DNA of 64,000 nt from Paraphysomonas bandaiensis. Taxonomy: Eukaryota; Chrysophyceae. Positions within the stretch are counted from its first letter, which is position 1, and every line of letters begins with the position of its first letter. This document shows, one piece after another, positions 42,728 through 52,555 of the stretch. A program made the translations under genes and the position numbers. The notes beneath the pieces are model-generated. The model had not been told where the DNA came from, ran no database searches, and saw only the letters and a program-made list of their open reading frames with translations. The stretch covers positions 372,001 to 436,000 of the forward strand of contig CBFFRP010000297.1 of NCBI GenBank assembly GCA_965644295.1, in the 5' to 3' direction.

Positions 42728-43919
42728 ATGAATACAATCACAGACCGCGAGAAATATCTCTTTCTGGCTCGATTAGCCGAACAAGTGGAACGGTATGTAT
42801 ACGCTCTGATTCAGGATCATCAGATAATAAAGTATGCAATAGATATGATGTCATGGCCAGCAATATGAAGAAACTGGCTAGATGTGATGTAGAATTTAGC
42901 CCCCAGGAGAGAGGGTTGTTCTCGACTGCGTTCAAGAACCTCATTGGGCCGAAACGCTCTGCTTGGAGGGTTCTCAACGACTCCATGTCAGCTCAGGAAG
43001 ATGGAGATTACCAAAAACTGGTATTAGAGTGCAAAAGAACTATAGAAGAAGAAATAGAAACGATATGCCAAGATGTTCTCAGCACCTGTGGATACCTCCT
43101 GCACACTGTTACTACGACAGAGGGGCGGGTTTGTTTGCTCAAACTGAAAGGAGATTACTATCGTTATCTGGCGGAATTTAAAACTGGAATGGCTTTTAGT
43201 GAAGCTGTTGACTCTGCCCACGATGCATACATGTCAGCATTTACTCTAGCTGAAAAGAGTCTGTGTAAGATGAACCATGTGCGGCTTGGACTGGCGTTAA
43301 ACCTATCGGTATTCTATTTCGAAATTGTTCGTGATTGTCAGAAAGCATGCAGAATTGCCAACACTGCCTATGACGGAGGTACAGTGACTGTGTGGTATGT
43401 GCTATTGATATACTTGTTATAAACCGTATAATACCGATGTTGTTATTTAATTCTTGTTTTTTACCGTCAATAGCACTAGAAGATGTTGATATGCACCCAG
43501 AAAGGCTTGGGAAAGACTCTGCGCTGATTTTACAGCTACTCAGGGACAACATCAAACTTTGGACAGAAGTGGGAATGCGAACTCCACTCAGGTTGGCTGT
43601 TGCTTATGTATTAGTCTCGTAACACATGGAATTGAATACAGTCCTGCTGGCGACGAACCAAGTGCCACTTCTCCATCTCCGACTGCACATGGAAGAGCCA
43701 GCACATCAACAGAACCTATTCTAGTAGACTCCCCTCGATCACCAGTTCTTCATTCTACAATGGGTACAGTAGTATGCTGTAGATATTTTATATTGATCCA
43801 TATCAGGTGCAACTCCTGTTCCGAACCACTACAGCGCAGGCAGGCGAAAGAGTGGTTCGACAACGTCTCCAGGAAAATCTACGATTTATAAGACGGTTTC
43901 TCAGAGATCTCAGGGTTGA
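42728..43919 (+). CDS. 14-3-3 protein with long Ser/Pro-rich tail
   Basis: Exons 42728-42792, 42843-43378, 43474-43591, 43642-43763 and 43807-43919; introns 50, 95, 50 and 43 nt; 317 aa. Splicing is required to recover the classic N-terminus (REKYLFLARLAEQVERYDVM). Family blocks: RGLFSTAFKNLIGPKRSAWR, KGDYYRYLAEF, RLGLALNLSVFYFEI, and ALILQLLRDNIKLW. The phosphopeptide-binding residues in KNLIG-KR and the YYRYLAE / LNLSVFY helices appear kept. The tail beyond residue about 240 (some 77 residues, rich in Ser, Pro and Thr, spread over two extra exons) is much longer than in most 14-3-3 proteins, which end near 245-260. Role: dimeric binder of phospho-Ser/Thr client proteins. The tail may be phosphorylated and self-regulating; that is inference. 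Confidence 0.92.
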
Positions 43920-44902
43920 GGGAGCATAGAAAAACTCGATAATGTCAGAGTTTAGACACGGAATCCCTTTTATGTGCTTGAATTATGCGATTACCAGTGC
44001 ATATGTGGCAATAGACTACAGGTGCACAGTATGTTTGGCGTCGATGAAAATATGAAAATTAGATTTTTAATAATAAAGGCAACCACAGCCTACTACTAAC
44101 ATAAAATAGTTCACTAAAGCGTTAATGCTAGTGACGTGTAGCTTGGTAACTCAATGTACCGATGGAAAAATATTATCACATATTAAGAAAATACCACAAG
44201 ATTTGAGTCGGTTTATATATCATAAGTAAAAGTAATAGCTTAAGTCTCTTGACTCTTGATAGAGAATAGTACTAAATGTTGTATAACGGTATCATAAAAC
44301 AGTAATACTATGAAGATATGATAGTAATAGTATCATAAAATATAATACAAACTATATGCAGTGAGCGTAGCAGAGTTTTTAATTCCTACAGCACAATGCG
44401 TACTGAATCCAGATAATTCAAATATACAATTCGTGGATGCAAGCACATGATACTGCATACTACAAGAAATCTCATCGCCTGGAATAGGTACGCACATATT
44501 CCACATAAGAGAATGGCACGAAATAGATCCAATACTATACACTACACACTATTTCCCTCAACAAAGTCGGACTCGCACCTTTTCGTGGTGTTCTGGGGGA
44601 TAAGTACCGGAGAGATTCTCTCTATGAAAACTAACGTGAGCCGCAAACATAGTCAGCAGATATTGTTCTGCCCACTCATAGCCGAATGCTTGTGTAGTAC
44701 AAGGGACACCAGTAAGTGTTACTACTTGTGTAGACGTCTTTGGGCCCTGACGAATAAATAGGCATCCGGGAATGGGCCCACCTCAAGGGTAACCGGGGTA
44801 TTGGGCTGCCTGCTAAAGTCAAGCATCCGGTATGTTCACCTTAAGAACTCAGAGCGGAAGTGGTCGCACAATACACACTGTTCGCCCTTAGATCAGTAAA
44901 TA
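43920..44902. other. Spacer, no gene seen
   Basis: AT-rich to about 44440, then a more GC-balanced stretch at 44450-44880 without a convincing protein. The latter may be a decayed repeat, but I could not match it to another part of the window. Confidence 0.5.
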
Positions 44903-44986
44903 TTGACTATTGGTCATTTTCACACAATTAAGACCGTTAAAAGAGAATATTATTGTAATCAAACTGAGTAGCCTCTTTTATTATAT

Positions 44987-45110
44987 AAGAAAGTCTGATT
45001 ATTACATGAGAACGGTTGTGTACAGAAACTAGTTTTACATCTATAGACTGACTAAGAACTGGACTTGCTATATACTACTAGTGGCGGGAAACCGCCTCGG
45101 GACGGCTTGA
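44987..45110 (-). mobile_element. LINE 3' tail, 124 bp, with 14-bp target duplication
   Basis: CTCTTTTATTATAT is found at 44973-44986 and 45111-45124. The insert begins AAGAAAGTCTGATTATTACA, like the tail at 5359, but extends further on its other side, ending in a GC-rich hairpin (GGCGGGAAACCGCC). Variable truncation with a shared end marks it as LINE-derived. Confidence 0.75.
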
Positions 45111-45347
45111 CTCTTTTATTATATTGCATACACAATTGTGTGTTGTCAAGTATAATATTATGTCAAAAACATGATAATATATTTCGTTCATGTCAACCAC
45201 TGCTCAACTTCCGAATCTTGAATCATCATGATACAATACTTCAGTTTCACAGTTATAGCTATATAGTATCTTTGACTACGTGTTGGTGTTTTTCTCATTG
45301 TATTTAATATTTAACGTATTCTATATTCTATAGTACAATCTTAGAGA

Positions 45348-45781
45348 TATTAAGATTAACTGATTCACGTATATCCCTTAACGCGTGAATACAACATGTA
45401 TACAATAAAATATCAAATAGACTGAATAGTTACCACAAACCATATATAATACGCGACTAAGTAAACATTATGCAAACGTGGGAATTTTACGATATTTTGG
45501 GAAATTTAGGAGTATTTACAGTATTTACAATACTGCAGCAGTATAGTATAGTACAATATACCGGTATACGAGAAATACTCCTAAAAACGTGGGAAAAAAA
45601 AATCCCACGATTGCATAATGTTTACTTACTGTACAAGATACGCACAGGTGTGTGGTGCTAACGCTCTGCTCAAACGTGTCTTGCTATTGTACTATTAGGC
45701 CTTATCATTCATTCAAACTTTATCTCTAATAATACCAAGTGTATATATACTAAATATCAAGACTAGCTTTAAATCTTATTT
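45348..45781 (+). repeat. Solo LTR of family A, inserted in LTR B
   Basis: Collinear with the LTR pieces at 774-935 and 5535-5655. It starts TATTAAGATT and ends AAATCTTATTT with no internal retrotransposon. Flanking 5-mers (AGAGA and AAAGA) agree at four of five positions, as for an old 5-bp target duplication. It holds the unoccupied hAT site near 45690 and an added MITE. Confidence 0.75.
45459..45627. mobile_element. 169-bp MITE with perfect 17-bp inverted ends
   Basis: Starts AAGTAAACATTATGCAA and ends with its exact reverse complement. ACT flanks both sides (45456-45458 and 45628-45630). The related LTR near 868 reads straight through (CGCGACTGTACAAG), proving the insertion. A 3-bp duplication fits PIF/Harbinger-type transposition, though those usually take TWA. 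A sequence like its left end occurs at 4543-4640. Confidence 0.8.
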
Positions 45782-45804
45782 AAAGAAACATACGTATTCC
45801 AACA

Positions 45805-46182
45805 CTGAAATGGCATATGTTCTATATTTTCCTCTATATAATATATCGAGTTAATGAAACAGACAACTCCATTTTACATACTAAGTGGCCTCCCAAAATA
45901 GCTCTAATAGGGCATCATTCACAAGTTTTTCAAATCATAATACAGAAGACACTGTATTTTTTCATAGCACATATTCTGATTTTTCTACCATCAATACGGC
46001 ACTTTCAAGCGAACATTACTGCATCGTTTTCTGTAAAGGGTGGTTGTATAATAATGCAGAAGATAACGTAAATATAACAATGGTGGTGAATCAAAAAAGC
46101 AAAATCTTATAAATCCCAAAATTTATTGCAATATTATCCTATAGTTCCACTTACTAAATAGTCACGCTATATTCATCTGATG
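45805..46182. other. Spacer downstream of the RCC1-ankyrin gene
   Basis: Open stretches exist at about 45817-46112 in two frames, but neither shows a motif or convincing start. No gene is supported. Confidence 0.5.
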
Positions 46183-48150
46183 TCATATTTTTTCTAGTGC
46201 AGCTGCGCTGAGACCCTCATAACAAGTCAGATTATCAGCGTTGACGGCAAATTCATCGGCCCCTTGTGATATCAAATATTCTCCAATTTCACGGAACCCA
46301 TAGGCAAAGCAGTAATGAAGTGCGGTATTCCCCTTCTTATTCGACGCTGATATATGAGCCCCTTTCTCGACCAACATTTTGCACACCGACATATGCCCAT
46401 TCTGACAAGCTACTATAATTGGGGTGTTTCCATTAGCATCCGTCATCTCGACATCACATCCGCTTGCTAGAGCATGGCGCAGCTCAGGGATTTTCTTGTG
46501 TCTCACCCAGCTCATGAACTGATCACTATGGTGAGTTCCTGCGGCGCCCTCAACATCGACAGTAGGAATCGACAATGCTACCTCTCCAAACCGACCACTC
46601 GATAATTTTTCGCTGTGTTCACTTTCCCGATAACTTTTTATTTCTGCCCGGTTTGAATTATTTCCGCTTGAACGACTCGATGCATGGGTTGTGGAATACA
46701 CTATCTCAACTGCTTCAACCTCCTTCGCGGTCAGATATTGTTCCGTGTGCTCCCACGTACCTACGCAAAAGACCACATGCCCCCCTCCACATCGTGCCCA
46801 TTTTATGTATTTATCATTCGGTAGGTAAACAGGACACGGCCGCAAGATATTTAGAGTAGAGTCAAATGATCGTGTGTAAACGTTGTAGTAGTAGTCACCG
46901 TGGTTTGGGACAGGAGGGTTTTCAGACTCGATATAAGGCATGTCTTCCAGTGGCCCTATACCAAGCCATCCACCATCCCCATATCCCCATGTGTATAGCT
47001 CTCCATTCGTGGTATAGGCAAATGACCAGCTGGATCCGCAGCAAATATTTTCGATATCTACATTATCAGGGAACTCTACTTTACGGGGTGTGCGTATATT
47101 CATTGTACTGCCGTTGCCGCACTGACCTTCAAGGCCGTATCCCCAGCTATACACAGCCCCATCAGTCCCAATAGCTAGAGTATGAAAATCTCCAGCCGCT
47201 ATTACACGTGCAGGACGGCTACGGAAGTGCTGAATCTCATAAGGTGTAAGCTGATTTTTCCGACTATCCATGACACCGAGCCTACATATATTCTCATTAA
47301 AAGCAGTATATATAGGTATACAATTGCCGGCAATACATGGATAGCTAGTACTACATAAGATGAAATAAATAAACGCTCTGTTATGTTCACACTATTTCAC
47401 TACCACAGTACCCTACTCTATTCACTGAGAGTGCTACCGTGATACAACTCCATACCTTCCAAATCCACCAGCTCCCCAAGAATACACCCTCCCTTCAAGG
47501 GTCAGCAAACAAGTATGGTTTCTCCCACATACTAAATCCCTGGGTTGCCTGCGGCTAATATCCGTGGAGTCCACCGGCCTAGGTTCTAGGACAGACTCTG
47601 CCTTAATACCCGTGCCTGTCTGGCCGTTACGGTTGAGGCCCCACATATAGATTCCTCCAGCCTGTGTCATGACCCCACTGTGAGAACCCCCGCATACTAT
47701 CTTTGCTACTGGAGACCCAAGTTTTTTCGGGTCTAGCGAGCGAATCATGCGAGGTGAGTCCCAGGAGCTGTCATCACCTAATCCTAATTGTCCGAGATAT
47801 CCGGTGCCCCAACTGAACACATATCCACCCTCCATTAAAGCAACTATATGTTTTCTCCCGCAAGCTACTTGGATACATCGTAGTGGATGTTGCAATTCAA
47901 CCGGTGTCAAAGACGGGAAGACACATCCATTGAGTGTGCCGCATAAAGACAGCTGTCCGTCTGTCGTTAAAACCACTGAAAACTGTGTGCCGCATTGAAT
48001 ATCCTGTATATCCTCAGGCTCAAGAGCGCTGCTATCAGTGACTCCAAATCGAACAGGAACATGCGGTGGGCTGGACCGATAAGCATAACCTATTCCGAGC
48101 TGACCGAAAAAATTACAACCAGTGCATAAAAACTCATCTCGAGAGCTCAT
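46183..48150 (-). CDS. RCC1-repeat protein with C-terminal ankyrin repeats
   Basis: Exons 48150-47456 and 47281-46183; one intron of 174 nt; 597 aa. RCC1 blades run through the first about 360 residues: CTGCNFFGQLGIG, VFSWGTGYLGQLGLGDD, IYMWGLNRNGQTGTG, VYSWGAGGFGRLG (the last formed across the splice), VYSWGYGLEGQCGNGS and LYTWGYGDGGWLGIG. After a Ser/Asn-rich linker come two to three ankyrin repeats (DANGNTPIIVACQNGHMSVC, KKGNTALHYCFAYGFREI, NLTCYEGLSA). The ATG at 48150 begins inside the first blade; codons upstream are open, so a longer start is possible. Proteins with RCC1 plus other domains often act as guanine-nucleotide exchange factors or scaffolds; the role here is not decided. A (GTAT)n tract starts about 150 bases upstream. 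Confidence 0.88.
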
Positions 48151-48300
48151 AATATAAGCTGACACTACACCCACACCCCACTACTAGATGATATGCTGGA
48201 AATAAATTCGTTTGCAAATCAAGACTGCGACGCTATAACACTGATTGCCCCATCCGCACCTTAATAACTAACAGACAACCACAAAGACAACACACAGAGT

Positions 48301-48757
48301 AACATACATACATACATACATACATACATACATACATACATACATACATACATACATACATACATACATACATACATACATACATACATACATACATACA
48401 TACATGCATACATACATACATACATACATACATACATACATACATACATACATACATACATACATACATACATACATACATACATACATACATACATACA
48501 TACATACATACATACATACATACATACATACATACATACATACATACATACATACATACATACATACATACATACATACATACATACAATACATACATAC
48601 ATACATACATACATACATACATACATACATACATACATACATACATACATACATACATACATACATACATACATACATACATACATACATACATACATAC
48701 ATACATACATACATACATACATACATACATACATACATACATACATACATACATACA
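48301..48757. repeat. Long (ATAC)n microsatellite, about 455 bp
   Basis: About 113 units with interruptions near 48405 (a G) and 48587 (a dropped base). It is the reverse complement of the 38-kb tract's unit. It ends with ACAATACATTGTG. The RCC1-ankyrin start codon is 150 bases away. Open frames in it on both strands are artefacts. Confidence 0.97.
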
Positions 48758-48758
48758 A

Positions 48759-49382
48759 TACATTGTGTTGAGGGCACAACATGTACACAGCAGTTGCACG
48801 GGAGAGATAAGATGTGTATAAGTCTCACAACTGTTGAATCACAATTCTTATATTGAGGAGAATCGAAAGAGTTACTATTATTCAACAACACAAACCGCAG
48901 TGAAAATTATGTCGTATTCGAAAAGATAGACGGAATGATTACCAGGAAGTACATTCAATCTACACTGAATTGACTGGAATTTAGTAATAAGAAAAATGCT
49001 TAAACGTCATCAGCATGCTTCTGATGACTTCATTTGAGATTTTGGCATAGGATTCAGGAAGAATATTTTACGTGAAAGCCGTGGACTTGTAATATATGGA
49101 CGACCTCGTCGATTAATTTGTTTGTAATGGGCAATTGTTGTGATGTAGTTCACTTCAGTATCAGGAATGAAATGCTTCTAAGAGGTCAGATACCGTGATA
49201 TGAAGCATGTGCCACTCATAATGTTAAGTTTCTTCAATTTTAAATTGATAACTACCAATTAACTAATTATAGACTACAGTTTTTCATTTCCGAAAACACA
49301 ATACATATGACAACATATCGTCGAGTGACATACAATATTAATGCCACACATTTCAGCCAACAAAACACGTGAATTGCATTAG
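48759..49382. other. Spacer downstream of the anoctamin gene
   Basis: No gene or repeat recognised. Confidence 0.6.
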
Positions 49383-52001
49383 CTAAGCTTGGTCACTTAG
49401 GAGAACCTGACTAGAATCAGCAGCATCATGGTCCACCGAGCTGCTACCTGGATACTGCTGGATCTCTATGGCAGACTCTCTTCGTCCCCGTCCTTCTTGG
49501 TCTCTAGGGGATTCCATTTCCAAAATAGCAGCCATCTCATCGTCAGCTTCATCTGGGACACGGTCAATGAGCTTTGACACAATGAAATCTGTCCGCTCTT
49601 TTTGAATCGTAAACTCTCGAGACTCATCTGGGATGAGATAAGCAACGAGATACATCAGCACGAACATGACCCACTGATATCCCACAAATATCCTGTTTAA
49701 CACGTCACATACAAATACGAAAACAAGTGTAGTAAAATATGCATGCATCTCCTCACCAAATTCTAGTGCTCAGTTTGAAACCATCCAGACATTGCATTGT
49801 GAAACAAACAAGACCAGCGTTGGTTACGACTGAAACGATGGCAATCGCTGTAAATACTTCCTGCCAAGCACCCCAGTCCTCTGCTACCTTGGGAATTGGT
49901 CGCTGAAAAAACTGAAACAAATGTTATCTCAAACGTACCACTATATCATTATCAGGTTCGACTCACCGATATCAACTTCCATGCATCAACTTTTATTTCC
50001 ACAAAGTTGTAAATCATGGCTACAAACGTAGCAATAGGAAGAGCACTGATGAAGACCGTCATCAGTCCGAATTGCACCGCCGTTTCAGCGTACTCCTGTC
50101 AACAATACTAAGGTTACTCAATCTACGACTCGATGAATTGTGTGCATCTACTGATGTTCGAGTGGGTACAGTACCTTTAAAACAGCCATGCTCACATCAT
50201 ACTCTTGTAGGAGATATTGCTCCTCGGGAGGAGTCATTATTTTTTTCGCTTCTTTCTCGGCGCGCCGAATCCCCTTCTTACCGGCCTCCTCGGCCTCTGT
50301 ACCTTCGATATTCTCTCTAACTTTGCGTGCATTGTATATATAAGGAGTAAGCAGTTCTACGAAATTGTTAACTGTCAGGTTCATAAAAAATATAATTCCT
50401 AAGTTCGTCGAGAGGGGTACCATGCAGTCAGCGTTCCCACATTCCCCCACATAGTCGCCTTGAGGGCCGTCATCGTCCAGTTGCGGAGGGCGAGGAACAT
50501 AGGGAGCAACGAAAGCGAGAAAGTAAAATGATGCATACGAGTTAACAAACTGGAAAATAAACAGCTTTGCAATCATACTATCGTCAAATGACGTAGCAGT
50601 CCTGTGGTTTTCTCTTATGGTTAATTGTCTAGCAACCCAATTGTAAATCATGTTGAATATCACAATCTGAATAGAATTCAGAGCTGACGCAACAATAGAC
50701 GCATTGCCCCCAATACTGGTGTACAATTGAAATCTCAAGACATATATAGCTGACACGAACCCAACTACCACAAGCACAAGTGTATTTATCACTGCCGTGG
50801 ACTGGAAGAGCAAACAATCTCGCTTGAAAGGTGAAAAATAGAGGATATCCTGTCCATCAATGTAGCTCTTGATCCGTTTACCTTTGAAGTCCGGACGCTC
50901 AGGTTCTTCTGCTTCAAATCCCATAGTTCCCCATTCAAGAGACATTTGCTTCTGTCGTCGCTTCCATAGTTCTAGTAACACAATGACCCTATGTCTAGCA
51001 TTAGTGTGCAGCATGACGTGGTGATGCCCAATTGCAATACGTACCAGATATTGATCATGACACTGTAGAATGGTAACACAGGATCTACAGGATGTAGTTA
51101 GAGGAGACAGGTACAAAATTGAAGAACTTACGAGACCAGTTCCCAGTGCACCACACAATAATCTGAAAAATGAGACCGAGGATGCCTGGTAGTATAAGGA
51201 GGCGAGTGTAGCTGGTCATGAAAAGGAAATACAAGGCTATCTTCTCGCCGAAATACTCCTTCAAAATGTCGATGTTTGCTCTCCAAGGAATAGAATACCA
51301 TTTAACCCACTCGGCTTCAATTTTTTTGAGCTTGTGCTTCTGGTGATTAGGGTACATGGCTAGCATCTGTTTATTAGCCAGCATCTTCTCTAGCCGTAGA
51401 TTGCAGCCGCCAAAGCGCCCAGGAGCCTGCAATAAGTAGTATGTAAGTTTCAATCGGACACTGCGCTTGAAGGGGTGACCAAGACGCTCAGTGTGGTAGT
51501 AGATTTCCTTCGGAAGGCTCGTATCAAACTTTCCATATATGAACTCATACGGACTCATTGAGGAATACTGTCGATCGTCAGTTATGTGGATAGGAGCGAT
51601 ATTAGACTCAGGAAACCCCGCCTCACACATTTCACGGGACACAGTCGGATCTAGCTGAAGGCGGAAGTTAATTGCATCTGCATAAACTTCCAGTTTCTTC
51701 ATTGGGCATCTCAGGAGCACAAAGAGCTGCACATGCGGTCAGTAAAGTCACGGTAGCACACGCACAGCGACCTCATTTTTCTGTACAGAGAGATAGGAAA
51801 ATGTTTCGAAGCCTCTCTGCTTCACTCTCTTCATAAAAAATTCTGCTGTATTAGTCATTCGACCATTTTCTTTAACGGGAAAGACGGCCACATAGTCCTA
51901 CAACATAAACTACATGTCACCCAACCACACACACGATGCATCAATCAACTCACATATTCCGTAGAAAACTCTTTCTCAGTGTCATCGCCTAAAGGAGCCA
52001 T
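49383..52001 (-). CDS. Anoctamin/TMEM16 membrane protein
   Basis: Eight exons: 52001-51954, 51897-51772, 51726-51132, 51084-51045, 50988-50175, 50095-49967, 49911-49757, 49692-49383. Introns 45-79 nt; 738 aa. After splicing, the helix-2 region reads PVLPFYSVMINIWVIVLLEL then WKRR, a classic anoctamin block that is invisible without the 40-base exon. The Ca2+-site residues of the family are all present: NNFVE in helix 6; E542 and E545 in EYAET; E574 and D578 in NFVEIKVD. The spacing equals TMEM16A N650/E654, E702, E705, E734 and D738. Role: Ca2+-activated lipid scramblase or ion channel; unicellular members are mostly scramblases. The C-terminal about 95 residues are charged and cytosolic. The ATG at 52001 gives MAPLGDDTEKEF. 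Confidence 0.92.
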
Positions 52002-52555
52002 GACAAGGTTGAAAAAGTGATGACAATCTGCAGTGTGTTTAAGTTAATCTTCAATGAAGTGACTGCAACACTGCAGATGGAAGCTGCTGTGCGTAGACCT
52101 ACGCGCACGTATACGGTGCCTGTAGCCAGATACAGCACTGTCGTATACTGGATCTTCTATATGTGCGTACACAACTGATCCCCCACAGCAACACCCTCCC
52201 CATATAGTGCTGTAGTAGTACACAAACAAGGGAATAGTGTAGTACATATATACGTATACCACGTATACAGAAAATACGTACGGATCTATTATTGCACAGA
52301 AATACACAAATACACCTATCCTACAGTACGTATACCACCATAATCTCGGATGGAAAATTATTTCGAGAAGAACGTTCTCATGAATATTTCATACGTGGGT
52401 TTGAAGTGCGATGCTGAAAATTTCCCCTAACGGACCTCACGTATGCACAGGATGGCATGATTTGAGTAGAGGATACGCACATACATACATACATACATAG
52501 ATAGCCACTAACACCCCATATATATATATATCGACCATAACTCAATAACTCAAAC
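52002..52555. promoter_or_regulatory. Divergent promoter with (CATA)n and TATA-like run
   Basis: Lies between the anoctamin (minus) and subtilisin (plus) starts. A short (CATA)4 run is near 52481-52498 and a TATATATATATA run at about 52519-52531 lies some 25 bases before the subtilisin ATG. Regulatory function is inferred from position only. Confidence 0.4.

Larger units (their letters stand above)
44903..45804 (-). repeat. Inverted LTR (family B) with leader, heavily interrupted
   Basis: In minus orientation: LTR B from 45804 down (TGTTGGAATACG at 45804-45793), broken by a family-A LTR at 45348-45781, continuing 45347-45125. A LINE tail (44987-45110) follows, then the leader and the first codons of gag (to about 44903). 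It matches 33140-33480 in reverse. All rearrangements are simple insertions, so the order of events can be read off. Confidence 0.75.

Noticed and set aside
45817-46112. Two overlapping plus-strand frames that could be a small gene
   Set aside because: Neither has a convincing start, splice partner or recognisable motif, and two frames compete.
48233-48891. Similar repeat frames in the second tract
   Set aside because: Same artefact as in the 38-kb tract.
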